This document shows positions 1 to 7,951 of a DNA stretch of 64,000 nucleotides, piece by piece. The notes below the pieces were generated by a model that was given only the letters and a program-made list of their open reading frames with translations, was not told the origin of the DNA and did no database searches. Within the stretch, counting starts at the first letter, position 1. The number at the start of each line of letters is the position of its first letter. The DNA is from Bacillus sp. UNC41MFS5 (GTDB lineage: Bacteria > Bacillota > Bacilli > Bacillales_B > DSM-18226): the NCBI RefSeq assembly GCF_000686805.1, contig NZ_KK366017.1, forward strand, positions 496,001 to 560,000. The letters are read 5' to 3'. A program made the position numbers and the translations under genes.

Positions 1-804
1 GCTGGTGGGGTAACAGGGGTAATGCTTGCCTCCGCAGCAGCAGACTATCAATACCATGATACCTATTTCGTTGTTGCGCACTTCCATTACGTTATTGTTG
101 GTGGTGTAGTATTTGCAGTCTTTGCAGGCACACATCTTTATTGGCCAAAAATGTTTGGAACAATGTTGAGTGAAGCTTTAGGTAAAATTACTTTCTGGTT
201 GTTCTTTATCGGGTTCCATTTAACATTCTTTATTCAACATTTCTTAGGTTTATGGGGAATGCCGCGACGCGTATTCACATACCTTCCTGGTCAAGGATTT
301 GACAGTGCCAATATGGTTAGTTCTATAGGAGCTGCGTTTATGGGCTTAGGTGTTATTGTAATGTTATATAACATCATCATAACATCTGTGAAAAATGTTA
401 AAGTTGGTAATGATCCATGGGGAGATGGAAGAACACTAGAATGGGCAATCCCTTCACCACCACCGTTCTATAATTTTAAGCAACTTCCACTTGTTCGTGG
501 GTTGGATGCGTATTGGTTAGAAAAAATGGATGGTAAAAAAGGAATGACTCCTGCTGAGCCGCTTGGTGACATTCATATGCCTAATTCATCTTTCTTACCG
601 TTTATGATGGCTTTAGGATTATTCATTGCTGCTTTTGGTGCAATGTATCATGTTAATGATAAGGCTTGGGCTTTACCAGTAATGATTATTGGATTATTAG
701 TAACGTTTGGTTCCATGTTCTTACGTTCAGTAAAAGATGATCATGGATTCCATATTCACAAAGAGGACTTAATGGATGACGATGATAAGGGGGTTAAGGC
801 ATAA
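1..804 (+). CDS. ctaD: Cytochrome c oxidase (caa3-type) subunit I, C-terminal part
   Basis: The gene runs in from the left edge; 267 codons are visible and the frame is open from base 1. Subunit I of the haem-copper oxidase holds haem a, haem a3 and CuB in the membrane and reduces oxygen. Residues HDTYFVVAHFHYV near the visible start are the family's helix X segment, whose two histidines bind the two haems. At least four hydrophobic helices follow, then a charged cytosolic tail ending in an acidic run (DDDDKG). The stop codon overlaps the ctaE start (TAATG), so the genes are translationally coupled. The upstream ctaC and the N-terminal half lie outside the window. Confidence 0.97.
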   Translation, partial: AGGVTGVMLASAAADYQYHDTYFVVAHFHYVIVGGVVFAVFAGTHLYWPKMFGTMLSEALGKITFWLFFIGFHLTFFIQHFLGLWGMPRRVFTYLPGQGFDSANMVSSIGAAFMGLGVIVMLYNIIITSVKNVKVGNDPWGDGRTLEWAIPSPPPFYNFKQLPLVRGLDAYWLEKMDGKKGMTPAEPLGDIHMPNSSFLPFMMALGLFIAAFGAMYHVNDKAWALPVMIIGLLVTFGSMFLRSVKDDHGFHIHKEDLMDDDDKGVKA

Positions 805-1430
805 TGCACGCTGATGAAAAATTTACTTATGAAACATGGCCTGCTGCGCCGGAAAAATCAACCCTTGAATCAAAAAATAAATTTTTAGGTTTTTGGTTTT
901 TCCTAGGGGGAGAGACAGTTCTTTTTGCCTCCCTCTTTGCCACATACCTTGCATTAAAGGATAAAGTTCCAAGTTCAAGTCATCCTTTAGCAAAGGATCT
1001 ATTTGAATTACCGTTAACATTTGTTGCGACAATGCTCCTCTTAACCAGCTCATTAACAAGTGTATACGCAATGTATCATATGAAGAACTTTGCCTTCAAA
1101 AAAATGATGGTCTGGCTTGGTCTTACTGCTCTGTTAGGTGCAGGGTTCTTAGGACTAGAGGTTTACGAATTTACCCATTATGTCCATGAAGGGCATACAT
1201 TTACAAGCAGTGCTTTCGGATCTGCCTTCTATACACTAGTTGGTTTCCACGGGGGCCACGTTGCTTTTGGTTTACTTTGGTGTTTAACATTGATGTTTAG
1301 AAATTCTAAACGTGGCTTAGACCTCTACAACGCTCCAAAATTCTATGTGTTTAGTTTATACTGGCATTTTATCGATGTTGTTTGGGTATTTATCTTTACA
1401 GTAGTATATTTAATGGGAATGGTGGGATAA
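804..1430 (+). CDS. ctaE: Cytochrome c oxidase subunit III
   Basis: A 208-residue membrane protein, the usual length for Bacillus CtaE. It packs against subunit I and stabilises the oxidase core. The sequence has a short hydrophilic N-terminus and then about five hydrophobic helices, with the family features FLGGETVLFASL in the first helix and GFHGGHVAFGLLW and YWHFIDVVWVFIF near the end. It starts inside the stop of ctaD and ends four bases before ctaF, so the three genes form one transcript. Confidence 0.97.
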   Translation: MHADEKFTYETWPAAPEKSTLESKNKFLGFWFFLGGETVLFASLFATYLALKDKVPSSSHPLAKDLFELPLTFVATMLLLTSSLTSVYAMYHMKNFAFKKMMVWLGLTALLGAGFLGLEVYEFTHYVHEGHTFTSSAFGSAFYTLVGFHGGHVAFGLLWCLTLMFRNSKRGLDLYNAPKFYVFSLYWHFIDVVWVFIFTVVYLMGMVG

Positions 1431-1434
1431 ACTG

Positions 1435-1770
1435 ATGGCTAATCAACAATTAAATTCAGGTAACCCAAGAGTAGACATTGAATATCGTCGCAGGAAAAAT
1501 GCAGAAGAAATGAGATATCAGTTAGTTTCTTTTGCCTTAATGATTTTCTTAACATTAATTGCTTTTGCAGCTGTATATATTAAAGGGTTTACTTCGTGGT
1601 TTACTGTACCGTTTATTATTCTATTAGCAGTTGTTCAAGTTATTTTCCAACTATATTATTTCATGCATATGAGCCATAAAGGGCATGAAGCTCCATCACT
1701 CTTTTTATACTCAGGTGTGTTGGTTGGAGCTATAACTATACTTGCCTTTTCTACAATTATTTGGTGGTAA
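1435..1770 (+). CDS. ctaF: Cytochrome c oxidase subunit IV (CtaF)
   Basis: A 111-residue protein with a polar N-terminus (about 30 residues) followed by three hydrophobic helices; the motif QLYYFMHMSHKG lies between helices two and three. Length and position directly after ctaE match the small fourth subunit of the Bacillus caa3 oxidase. The gene is followed at once by a strong terminator, marking the end of the structural oxidase operon. Confidence 0.93.
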   Translation: MANQQLNSGNPRVDIEYRRRKNAEEMRYQLVSFALMIFLTLIAFAAVYIKGFTSWFTVPFIILLAVVQVIFQLYYFMHMSHKGHEAPSLFLYSGVLVGAITILAFSTIIWW

Positions 1771-1777
1771 TATGTTC

Positions 1778-1816
1778 AAAAAAAGAAAATCGGCTAATAG
1801 CCGATTTTCTTTTTTA
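1778..1816 (+). terminator. Rho-independent terminator of the ctaCDEF operon
   Basis: Long inverted repeat AAAAGAAAATCGGC / GCCGATTTTCTTTT with a short TAATA loop, ending in a T run. It begins a few bases after the ctaF stop. Confidence 0.93.
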
Positions 1817-1845
1817 AGAGCAAAATTATGGAAGGTTACATTTCT

Positions 1846-1874
1846 TTGCTTATCGTTTTGACCAAGGGTATAAT
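1846..1874 (+). promoter_or_regulatory. Possible sigma-A promoter for ctaG
   Basis: A perfect -10 TATAAT at 1869-1874 lies 17 bp after a weak -35 (TTGCTT, 1846-1851), between the ctaF terminator and ctaG. The -35 matches only three of six consensus positions. Confidence 0.4.
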
Positions 1875-1914
1875 AGAGTCAATAATTCTTTTAATTCAAA
1901 AAGAGGTGATTTGG

Positions 1915-2820
1915 GTGCTTACTTTAGATATATTTGGTTTTAAAGCACTTTGGAGCCCGTACTTTTTACTAATCTTAATCGTAGTTACTGCAGGATATTT
2001 TGTACTTACAACAAAATATAGAAACTGGTTTCCAGATAGTGAGCCCTTAACGAAAACACAAGGTAGTTTGTTTCTATTATCAATCATCCTACTTTATGCC
2101 ATTAAGGGATCACCAATCGATTTATTAGCTCACCTTATGTTTTGGGTTCATATGATTCAAATGGCTGCTTTAGTATTGGTGGTACCACCTATATTAATTA
2201 TAAGTATTCCAAATTGGGTGTGGAGGAAATTTTTTAGCATTAGCATAGTCAATTCTGTCTTTAGGGTTTTAACAAAGCCACTAATTGCATTGATCGTTTT
2301 TAATGGCTTATTTTCCTTTTATCACGTACCAATTATTTTCGACCATGTCATGCAAAATGGTTGGCTGCATGCTATTTATTCTATCCTATTATTTGTTGTT
2401 GCAACTTTCATGTGGTGGCCTTTACTTAATCAATTGCCAGAGCATGAGACATTAAGTGGACTAAAAAAGGTTGGTTATATTTTTGCAGATGGTATACTGT
2501 TAACACCTGCTTGTGCCTTAATTATCTTTGCAGATACACCAATGTATGCGACCTATTCTGATCCTCAAGTTTGGGGGCAAGTAATGAGTTTATGTGTCGG
2601 TTCTGCGAACTTTGATAGCTTGAATTTAAGTGGTCCCGAGCTTTTTAGTTCGATGTCATTACTTCATGATCAGCAGCTTGGCGGCGTATTAATGAAAATT
2701 ATTCAAGAAATCATATATGGAGTCATTCTTGGCCATGTTTTCTTTGAATGGTATCGTAAAGATCAAGCTGATACCGAACAAGAAACGAAGCAGCAGCTAA
2801 ATCCTTTGCTCATAAAATAA
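1915..2820 (+). CDS. ctaG: Cytochrome c oxidase assembly protein CtaG
   Basis: A 301-residue polytopic membrane protein (about seven hydrophobic segments) of the Caa3_CtaG family, needed for an active caa3 oxidase, probably for supplying copper to the CuB site. Recognisable segments are LDIFGFKALWSPYFLL at the start, FWVHMIQMAALVLVVPP with a conserved membrane histidine, and DQQLGGVLMKIIQEI near the C-terminus. The frame is open from 1828, but I place the start at GTG 1915: it has a ribosome site (GAGGTG, 1903-1908) at good distance and gives the family's MLTLDIFG-type N-terminus. Confidence 0.93.
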   Translation: MLTLDIFGFKALWSPYFLLILIVVTAGYFVLTTKYRNWFPDSEPLTKTQGSLFLLSIILLYAIKGSPIDLLAHLMFWVHMIQMAALVLVVPPILIISIPNWVWRKFFSISIVNSVFRVLTKPLIALIVFNGLFSFYHVPIIFDHVMQNGWLHAIYSILLFVVATFMWWPLLNQLPEHETLSGLKKVGYIFADGILLTPACALIIFADTPMYATYSDPQVWGQVMSLCVGSANFDSLNLSGPELFSSMSLLHDQQLGGVLMKIIQEIIYGVILGHVFFEWYRKDQADTEQETKQQLNPLLIK

Positions 2821-2847
2821 TCTCCCATACTCTTGGGAGATTTTTTA
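2821..2847 (+). terminator. Terminator after ctaG
   Basis: TCTCCCA / TGGGAGA stem directly after the ctaG stop, followed by six T residues. Confidence 0.9.
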
Positions 2848-2939
2848 TTAATGAGAGGATATTTTTATGTTAATCCGTTGAATTGTTAGGGGAGTTGAAC
2901 TACTATTATTGTAGAATAAAAGAAAAGAGAGGGCATGGA

Positions 2940-3404
2940 ATGAACTCCTTACCGATTTTACCTACTATCAGTACTACATTTATTGTATTAAGTGCTATTA
3001 CCGTTGCCATTGGTTGGTGGCAAATAGCACAAAGGAAGATTGAATCTCACAAAAAAACTATGTTGTTGGCTGCTATTTTTGCTGTGATATTTTTTATCAT
3101 TTATGCTTCACGGACAATCTTTATTGGGAACACGTCGTTCGGTGGGCCAGAAAATATTAAAATTTATTACACCATATTTTTAATCTTTCATATAACACTT
3201 GCGACAACAGGAGCTGGGTTCGGTATTGCCTCAATCTTGACCGGATACAAAAACAAGCTTTCTATCCATCGTAAACTCGGCCCGATTACTAGTCTCATTT
3301 GGTTTTTCACTGCGATCACAGGAGTTGCCGTATACCTACTGCTTTATGTATTTTATCAAGGCGGAGAGACAACTTCGATGATTAAAGCAATCCTAGGACT
3401 GTAA
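2940..3404 (+). CDS. ctaM: DUF420 membrane protein CtaM (YozB), oxidase biogenesis factor
   Basis: A 154-residue protein with four hydrophobic helices and the DUF420 pattern (polar N-terminus with LPILPTISTTFI, HKKTMLLAA after helix one, HITLATTG, HRKLGPIT). In Bacillus and Staphylococcus, CtaM/YozB is required for functional haem-copper oxidases, which fits its place after ctaG. The frame extends to 2883, but the start at ATG 2940 has a strong ribosome site (AGAGAGGG, 2926-2933) and gives the expected N-terminus. A bidirectional terminator separates it from the next gene, which is on the other strand. Confidence 0.9.
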   Translation: MNSLPILPTISTTFIVLSAITVAIGWWQIAQRKIESHKKTMLLAAIFAVIFFIIYASRTIFIGNTSFGGPENIKIYYTIFLIFHITLATTGAGFGIASILTGYKNKLSIHRKLGPITSLIWFFTAITGVAVYLLLYVFYQGGETTSMIKAILGL

Positions 3405-3429
3405 AATAAGGTCCTTGCAACTTCAAAAT

Positions 3430-3463
3430 AAAAAAGACGCATGACTCCCATGCGTCTTTTTTA
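3430..3463. terminator. Shared terminator between ctaM and ylbA
   Basis: AAAAGACGCATG / CATGCGTCTTTT stem with a short loop and T runs on both strands, between two convergent genes. Confidence 0.9.
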
Positions 3464-3471
3464 CTTTTATT

Positions 3472-3831
3472 TTATAGAGCAAATTTACTTACTTCGGCTT
3501 TAACAGCATCAAGAATTTTTTTACATTGATTTACAAGTGAGGTAGGGAAATTTTCACCTTCACCATACTCCACACCATGCGGATAATAATGTTTACCTAA
3601 AAGCGGGGTCATTAATTGAATAGTTGCTTTATCAGCACCAATATCACCTTCTATCGCATGTCCGCGAACGCGCAGGTAAAATACCCCTTCTTTTAATTCA
3701 AACTTGCGGTCATATGTAACACGTTCGTAGTCCCATTGCCCCTCGCGCACTAAACCGTGATCTAACATGACTTCATCTAGTCGGTTTAAGTCAGCCTTTA
3801 ACTTTTCAATCTCAGTATTCTCGAATTTCAT
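3472..3831 (-). CDS. ylbA: YugN-like family protein (YlbA)
   Basis: A 119-residue soluble protein whose N-terminal half is charged and helical and whose centre (RVTYDRKFELKEGVFYLRVRG) looks like beta strands. The length and the place between the cta genes and ylbB match B. subtilis YlbA, a member of the YugN-like family. No biochemical function is known to me. The start is supported by an ideal ribosome site (AGGAGGGAT on the minus strand). It is convergent with ctaM and divergent from ylbB. Confidence 0.75.
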   Translation of the reverse strand: MKFENTEIEKLKADLNRLDEVMLDHGLVREGQWDYERVTYDRKFELKEGVFYLRVRGHAIEGDIGADKATIQLMTPLLGKHYYPHGVEYGEGENFPTSLVNQCKKILDAVKAEVSKFAL

Positions 3832-4022
3832 AAATTATCCCTCCTAAAAACGATACCATTACCCCAATGTTTCTTTTATCAGTAAAGCATTTATAATTCA
3901 ATTTTAATAATAGTTGAAAATCAAGCAACTTGCAATGAATAGATTCGAGCGAATAAAACATTATTGGTTGGAAAACCTAGAATAATGATAAGAGGTAATA
4001 ATTATATCATGGGGGTAAGAAA

Positions 4023-4457
4023 ATGGAAAATATCAGGGATATTATGTCGGAAGACGTTGAAAGTTGTACATTATTGGATAATGTATATGAAGTCGCTTTA
4101 AAAATGAAAGAGTTAAATGTAGGTGCTATCCCGATTCTTGACCAGGACAAGCTTGTGGGTATGATAACAGACCGTGATATTGTCGTAAGAGGTGTTGCAG
4201 AAAAACATCCTGGGTCTACAAAGGTAGAAGATATTATGAGTAATCAACTGATTACCGTCACACCTGATTCTACAAGCAAGGAAGCAGCAAAATTAATGGC
4301 AGAACATCAAATCCGCCGATTGCCTGTGGTAGAAGGAGATAAATTAGTTGGAATTGTTTCACTAGGTGATTTCGCCATCCGAGAATTAACTGATGATCAG
4401 GCAAAAGTGGCCTTAACCGAAATATCTGAACAAAACTTTAATAGTGCACAACACTAA
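4023..4457 (+). CDS. ylbB: CBS-domain protein YlbB
   Basis: A 144-residue protein consisting of a tandem CBS pair: residues about 5-60 (IRDIMSEDVES ... VGMITDRDIV) and 70-125 (VEDIMSNQLITV ... VGIVSLGDFA). CBS pairs bind adenine nucleotides and usually act as regulatory modules, but there is no partner domain here, so the target is unknown. The start has a GGGGGTAAG ribosome site. It is transcribed alone and ends in a terminator. Confidence 0.9.
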   Translation: MENIRDIMSEDVESCTLLDNVYEVALKMKELNVGAIPILDQDKLVGMITDRDIVVRGVAEKHPGSTKVEDIMSNQLITVTPDSTSKEAAKLMAEHQIRRLPVVEGDKLVGIVSLGDFAIRELTDDQAKVALTEISEQNFNSAQH

Positions 4458-4493
4458 GAATTATTATTTGAAAAAAATAGTCTAATCATAATT

Positions 4494-4526
4494 AAACAGG
4501 TACTCATTGTACCTGTTTTCTTTTAA
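4494..4526 (+). terminator. Terminator after ylbB
   Basis: AACAGGTAC / GTACCTGTT stem with a TCATT loop, followed by TTTCTTTT. Confidence 0.88.
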
Positions 4527-4651
4527 TCAGTTCATATATCTGATATTTATGATAATGACTATTATTATTCAAGTCATAAATGATATAATAATTTTATCTA
4601 TACATATAATGATAGAAAAAGTTCCAGAGAGGGTGAAAGCCTCTGCGTATA

Positions 4652-5719
4652 TTGTCAAAAATTTTAATCATTTCAGCGGTTTTCTTAACCATCGGTTTTT
4701 ATGTTAGTATAAACGAAAATAATGAAAGTACAATTTTAATTAAAGAAAATAATACTTCAGAAATAAAAGAACAAAACATAACACAAAGCCCAGTGAATAA
4801 ACCTAGTAAAAAAATTATCTCAGAAAAACCAAATGAAGGTTTGGCTTTATTAATTGGGAAAAATGAAGAGGATTTGGAAAAGGACCTCGGTAGACCTTCA
4901 CGGATTGATGAATCAATGTATGGTTATCAGTGGTATATTTATAATCAAAACCCTAAAGGCTATTTACAAGTGGGTGTAGAAAATAAGCGTATTGTTTCGA
5001 TTTTTGCCATTGGTCAGAATTTAGATGTAGCACCATTTGAAATCGGACAACCAGTCGAGGAAATTTTTAATACTCACTATATTGATACGAATATTAATCT
5101 CGAATTCAACGGAAATTCTTATCGCTTTGAACTAAATGATACGGATCTAAATCTTCGGCCGATGGTGCAATTGGGTGATATTTTTGTTCAACTATATATT
5201 GATAAGTTTACCGGAAATCTCTCAAGTGTTCGTTTCTTAGATGCACCTACACTAATCAAACAGCGTCCCTATGAACTTGTTTATAATGGTGTCCTAATTC
5301 AGGCACCTGAGCCTAGCGAGGAAATGCAGCGTGAAATTGAAGAAGACACCGAACAAGAGATATTTGACATAACCAATGTTTTAAGAGCAAGAAATAAATT
5401 AAAGATTTTAGAGTGGGACGAAAATACGGCTAATGCAGCGTTTCAACACAGTAAGGACATGTCAGAAAACAATGACTTCTCGCATACCTCTAAGAAATTT
5501 GGAGACCTTGCCAAGAGATTAAAAACAGCTGAAGTAGTGTATAAGTCTGCTGGTGAGAATATCGCGGCAAATTATACCGATGGTCCTGCTGTGGTGGAAG
5601 GTTGGCTCAATAGTAAAGGTCATCGTGAGGCACTTTTAAATAAGGACTATTCACATCTTGGAGTCGGAGTATTTGAAAAATACTATACACAAAATTTTAT
5701 TCAAAAAACTGAACAATAA
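4652..5719 (+). CDS. ylbC: Secreted or membrane-anchored CAP-domain protein YlbC
   Basis: A 355-residue protein with an N-terminal hydrophobic segment (ILIISAVFLTIGFYV, signal or anchor), a Lys/Asn-rich linker to about residue 65, a central CwlK/YlbC-type region, and a C-terminal CAP (SCP/PR-1) domain from about residue 240 (NVLRARNKLKILEW, HSKDMSENNDFSHTS, SAGENIAANY, WLNSKGHREALL). CAP domains in Bacillus are extracytoplasmic, and this one carries the family His/Glu residues. The start is uncertain: TTG 4652 is used here, but the ribosome site (GAGAGGG, 4627-4633) fits an in-frame CTG at 4643 better. Confidence 0.88.
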   Translation: MSKILIISAVFLTIGFYVSINENNESTILIKENNTSEIKEQNITQSPVNKPSKKIISEKPNEGLALLIGKNEEDLEKDLGRPSRIDESMYGYQWYIYNQNPKGYLQVGVENKRIVSIFAIGQNLDVAPFEIGQPVEEIFNTHYIDTNINLEFNGNSYRFELNDTDLNLRPMVQLGDIFVQLYIDKFTGNLSSVRFLDAPTLIKQRPYELVYNGVLIQAPEPSEEMQREIEEDTEQEIFDITNVLRARNKLKILEWDENTANAAFQHSKDMSENNDFSHTSKKFGDLAKRLKTAEVVYKSAGENIAANYTDGPAVVEGWLNSKGHREALLNKDYSHLGVGVFEKYYTQNFIQKTEQ

Positions 5720-5747
5720 AAAAGGTGACGACAAGGTCACCTTTTTT
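5718..5747. terminator. Shared terminator between ylbC and the convergent gene pair
   Basis: AAAGGTGAC / GTCACCTTT stem with T runs on both strands. On the minus strand it overlaps the last codons of the gene at 5737-6120. Confidence 0.88.
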
Positions 5748-6120
5748 CGCTTATATATTCGTTAAATAAAAATTTGTTATGCTCCCACTTACCATATACT
5801 CTTATGACTTCTCCTACTTTAAAGGAAACTTTCTGAAAGTCTTTTGTGAGGGGCGTAATCTTTTGGACTGTAATTAATTTTGTTTCTGTTTGCAGTCTTA
5901 ATGACTGAACATGAATGTAACGGTGATAATAAAACCGTTGCTTCTCCTCTATGATGCTTTTAATTTCTCCAGTTAAGATTGCTTCATGCTGGACGTTACC
6001 AGCATTAGCCCACTTAGAATCATTCTCCTTCATCTCTTTTTTTGTAAGCCAATAAAAGTAAAGGCAAATAATTGGAATAACAATGGCGGTGACCATTATG
6101 AATCCAACTCCTCCGGTCAT
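5737..6120 (-). CDS. Uncharacterised small membrane-anchored protein
   Basis: I do not recognise this 127-residue protein. It has one N-terminal transmembrane segment (residues about 5-25, VGFIMVTAIVIPIICLYFYW), a Lys/Glu-rich stretch, then about 80 residues with alternating hydrophobic positions (ILTGEIKSIIEEK, VSFKVGEVIRVYGKW) that read like a small beta barrel, perhaps OB-like, facing the cytoplasm or the wall. Its start overlaps the stop of the thioesterase gene upstream (TAATG), so the two are translationally coupled. It is not part of the B. subtilis ylb order. Confidence 0.8.
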   Translation of the reverse strand: MTGGVGFIMVTAIVIPIICLYFYWLTKKEMKENDSKWANAGNVQHEAILTGEIKSIIEEKQRFYYHRYIHVQSLRLQTETKLITVQKITPLTKDFQKVSFKVGEVIRVYGKWEHNKFLFNEYISEKR

Positions 6121-6602
6121 TATTTGCTAATGATAAAGAATGTACCGGTTGCATAGGCCATTTTTTTGCCGTCACTCCGGTAGGCTTCCCCTGAAATAAC
6201 CATTGTTTTGCTGCCCTTATGGACTATTTCCGCTTTACAACGAAGTGTTTCTCCAATACCAGGCGCTATGTAATGGATATTTAATTGATTGGTAACAGCC
6301 CCAAATCCTTTTGGCAAATAATAATTAGCCAAACTACCCATCGCAGTGTCAAGAACGGTAGCGGTTATCCCTCCATGGATGATATCTAAATTATTATTAA
6401 GAAAAGGGTGAATGGGAATGGTAATTTCGCAAGTATTCTCTTCGAATTTCCTGTCCATTTGAAGAATCCCGTCAATATAGGTACTGCGGTTTTGATTAAT
6501 TTTTTGTTTAAGTCCATTTAAAAGGTAGGTAAGTGAACTGAGATCTGCTTCTGAACCATTTTCGATACATGTTTCTAATAATTGTCGTAATTCATCTTTC
6601 AT
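6120..6602 (-). CDS. PaaI-type hotdog thioesterase
   Basis: A 160-residue protein with a helical N-terminal extension of about 55 residues and a single hotdog domain. The core motif HGGITATVLDTAMG is the PaaI/YbgC-like signature, where the Asp/Glu of the long helix acts in thioester hydrolysis; LNIHYIAPG and GTFFIIS are the later strands. The substrate, presumably an acyl-CoA, cannot be read from the sequence. The frame opens at TTG 6620, but ATG 6602 has the ribosome site (GAGGT) at proper distance. It is coupled to the downstream membrane protein. Confidence 0.88.
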   Translation of the reverse strand: MKDELRQLLETCIENGSEADLSSLTYLLNGLKQKINQNRSTYIDGILQMDRKFEENTCEITIPIHPFLNNNLDIIHGGITATVLDTAMGSLANYYLPKGFGAVTNQLNIHYIAPGIGETLRCKAEIVHKGSKTMVISGEAYRSDGKKMAYATGTFFIISK

Positions 6603-6689
6603 TTGAGATACCTCTTTCAATTCTTATTCTTCTGACATCTTATCATTTACAGAAAAAATATTAAATATATTTATCCTGCGAGGTTCTTT

Positions 6690-6717
6690 CACATTTTGAA
6701 TGAACTTTCATATTGTA
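6690..6717 (+). promoter_or_regulatory. Possible sigma-K promoter for ylbD
   Basis: CACA at 6690-6693 (sigma-K -35 type mACm) is followed after 15-16 bp by CATATTGTA (6709-6717), which fits the sigma-K -10 consensus CATANNNTA. It lies about 35 bp before the ylbD start. Confidence 0.45.
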
Positions 6718-6750
6718 TTATTGGCAGTAATATGGGTTGAGGTGAGAAAA

Positions 6751-7158
6751 ATGACACAAAAACAATTACACCCTACCGTTATACAATTTAAAGAATTTGT
6801 TAAAAACAATCCTAAACTTGTCCAGGAAGTACGGAGGGGGAAGGCAACCTGGCAGGAGTTATATGAAGAGTGGTATTTGTTAGGGGAAGAGGATACTCGC
6901 TGGGAAACGATTGGATCTAGTGATGAATCTGCTGCTGAAGAAGTAAGCTCAGAATCAAAAAGTGATTGGATGTCGACAATTATGGGGATGGTTAAGAAAA
7001 TGGATCCGAATCAGATGCAACACCATATCAATAACTTAAGTCAGGCCCTCGGAGCGGTCCAAGGTGTACTTTCACAATTTCAAGGAAACAATGCAGCGGG
7101 AGGGCCAGCAAAACCACAAGAAGGACCAAAACATCCCTTTTTGTTTAGAAAAGACTGA
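6751..7158 (+). CDS. ylbD: YlbD family putative spore coat protein
   Basis: A 135-residue hydrophilic protein. The N-terminal region (HPTVIQFKEFVKNNPKLVQEV, then TWQELYEEWYLLGEED) and the Asn/Gln/Gly-rich C-terminal half match the YlbD family, annotated as putative coat proteins. The frame is open from 6700, but the start at ATG 6751 has a strong ribosome site (GAGGTGAG, 6739-6746). A sigma-K-like promoter upstream fits late mother-cell expression. It is followed by ylbE after 19 bases, so the two are likely co-transcribed. Confidence 0.85.
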   Translation: MTQKQLHPTVIQFKEFVKNNPKLVQEVRRGKATWQELYEEWYLLGEEDTRWETIGSSDESAAEEVSSESKSDWMSTIMGMVKKMDPNQMQHHINNLSQALGAVQGVLSQFQGNNAAGGPAKPQEGPKHPFLFRKD

Positions 7159-7177
7159 TAGGAAGGGGCTTTAATTC

Positions 7178-7417
7178 ATGCGAAGAGATGTCCTTGAATA
7201 TATTGAAAGTCAGAAGGATTTAAAGCAGTTTATCCGCGAACAACCCATTTGGTATCGAAAGCTATCAAGAAATCCATATGATTTACAAGCACTTGAAATT
7301 GAGTCGTTACACTATTATAAAAAGACCATTCCGGACCAAGTGAACAAATTTACAAATAGTGTGCAGATGGCGTCCATGATGTATCATATGTTTCAAGCTA
7401 TGAAAAATCAAAATTAA
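7178..7417 (+). CDS. ylbE: YlbE-like protein
   Basis: A 79-residue protein that fits the YlbE family in length, sequence type (FIREQPIWYRKLSRNPYDL) and position after ylbD. It has no signal peptide or transmembrane segment and its function is unknown. It has a good ribosome site (AGGAAGGGG) and a terminator directly after the stop. Confidence 0.85.
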   Translation: MRRDVLEYIESQKDLKQFIREQPIWYRKLSRNPYDLQALEIESLHYYKKTIPDQVNKFTNSVQMASMMYHMFQAMKNQN

Positions 7418-7418
7418 C

Positions 7419-7452
7419 CAAAATCCACATGTTTTATTTGTGGATTTTTTGT
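7419..7452 (+). terminator. Terminator after ylbE
   Basis: AAATCCACA / TGTGGATTT stem followed by a T run. Confidence 0.9.
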
Positions 7453-7524
7453 TTGTATTTTCGGATTAAGACTAAAAAATGAAATGGAGGCGAACAATAC
7501 AAGCAAAAGAAGGAGTGGATCAAA

Positions 7525-7890
7525 TTGAAAAAGCAGTTACCGCGCGTAGTACTTATTATCTTATTGATTGGAATTCTTTCTGGATTTAATAATGTCATAC
7601 CAAGAGCTGAAATGCCATCGCTATATGTGAACCACCAAGTCAAAGGGGAAACAGTATTAATTAATTGTATTGTTTCAGGAATTAGTTTTCGAGAAACTGA
7701 CCATTCAAAGAAAAAGTTGGGTAAGCTCGTTATTTGGATTGATGGTAAGAAAAAATCAGAAGTTAATGCGGCAGCATTTATCATTAAAGGGCTATCCCCG
7801 GGCAGCCATAGGGTTAAACTTGAAGTTGTCGATTTAAACAATCAACCGTATGGAATGGAAAAAGAATTTATGGTAAATATCACTAGATAA
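7525..7890 (+). CDS. Uncharacterised secreted protein, predicted beta sandwich
   Basis: A 121-residue protein not recognised as a named family. The N-terminus (KKQLPRVVLIILLIGILSG) is a signal peptide or single anchor; there is no lipobox cysteine. The rest has alternating strands, with KLVIWIDGKKKSEV and then GLSPGSHRVKLEVVDLN, a strand-turn pattern typical of small Ig-like extracytoplasmic domains. The start is TTG 7525 with AGGAGTG at 7511-7517. It sits between ylbE and ricF, where B. subtilis has no gene. Confidence 0.78.
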   Translation: MKKQLPRVVLIILLIGILSGFNNVIPRAEMPSLYVNHQVKGETVLINCIVSGISFRETDHSKKKLGKLVIWIDGKKKSEVNAAAFIIKGLSPGSHRVKLEVVDLNNQPYGMEKEFMVNITR

Positions 7891-7951
7891 ACTGTATTTT
7901 TCGCATTACTAACACTTTCATGTTAAAATATCTGTGGAGGTGGGCGTAATC

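Noticed and set aside
1828..1914. Longer N-terminus of CtaG from ATG 1828
   Set aside because: The extra 29 residues have no ribosome site and do not match the family, and the likely promoter -10 (1869) lies inside them.
4507..4707. 66-codon frame between ylbB and ylbC
   Set aside because: No ribosome site; it is a run of hydrophobic codons from AT-rich DNA that overlaps the ylbC start.
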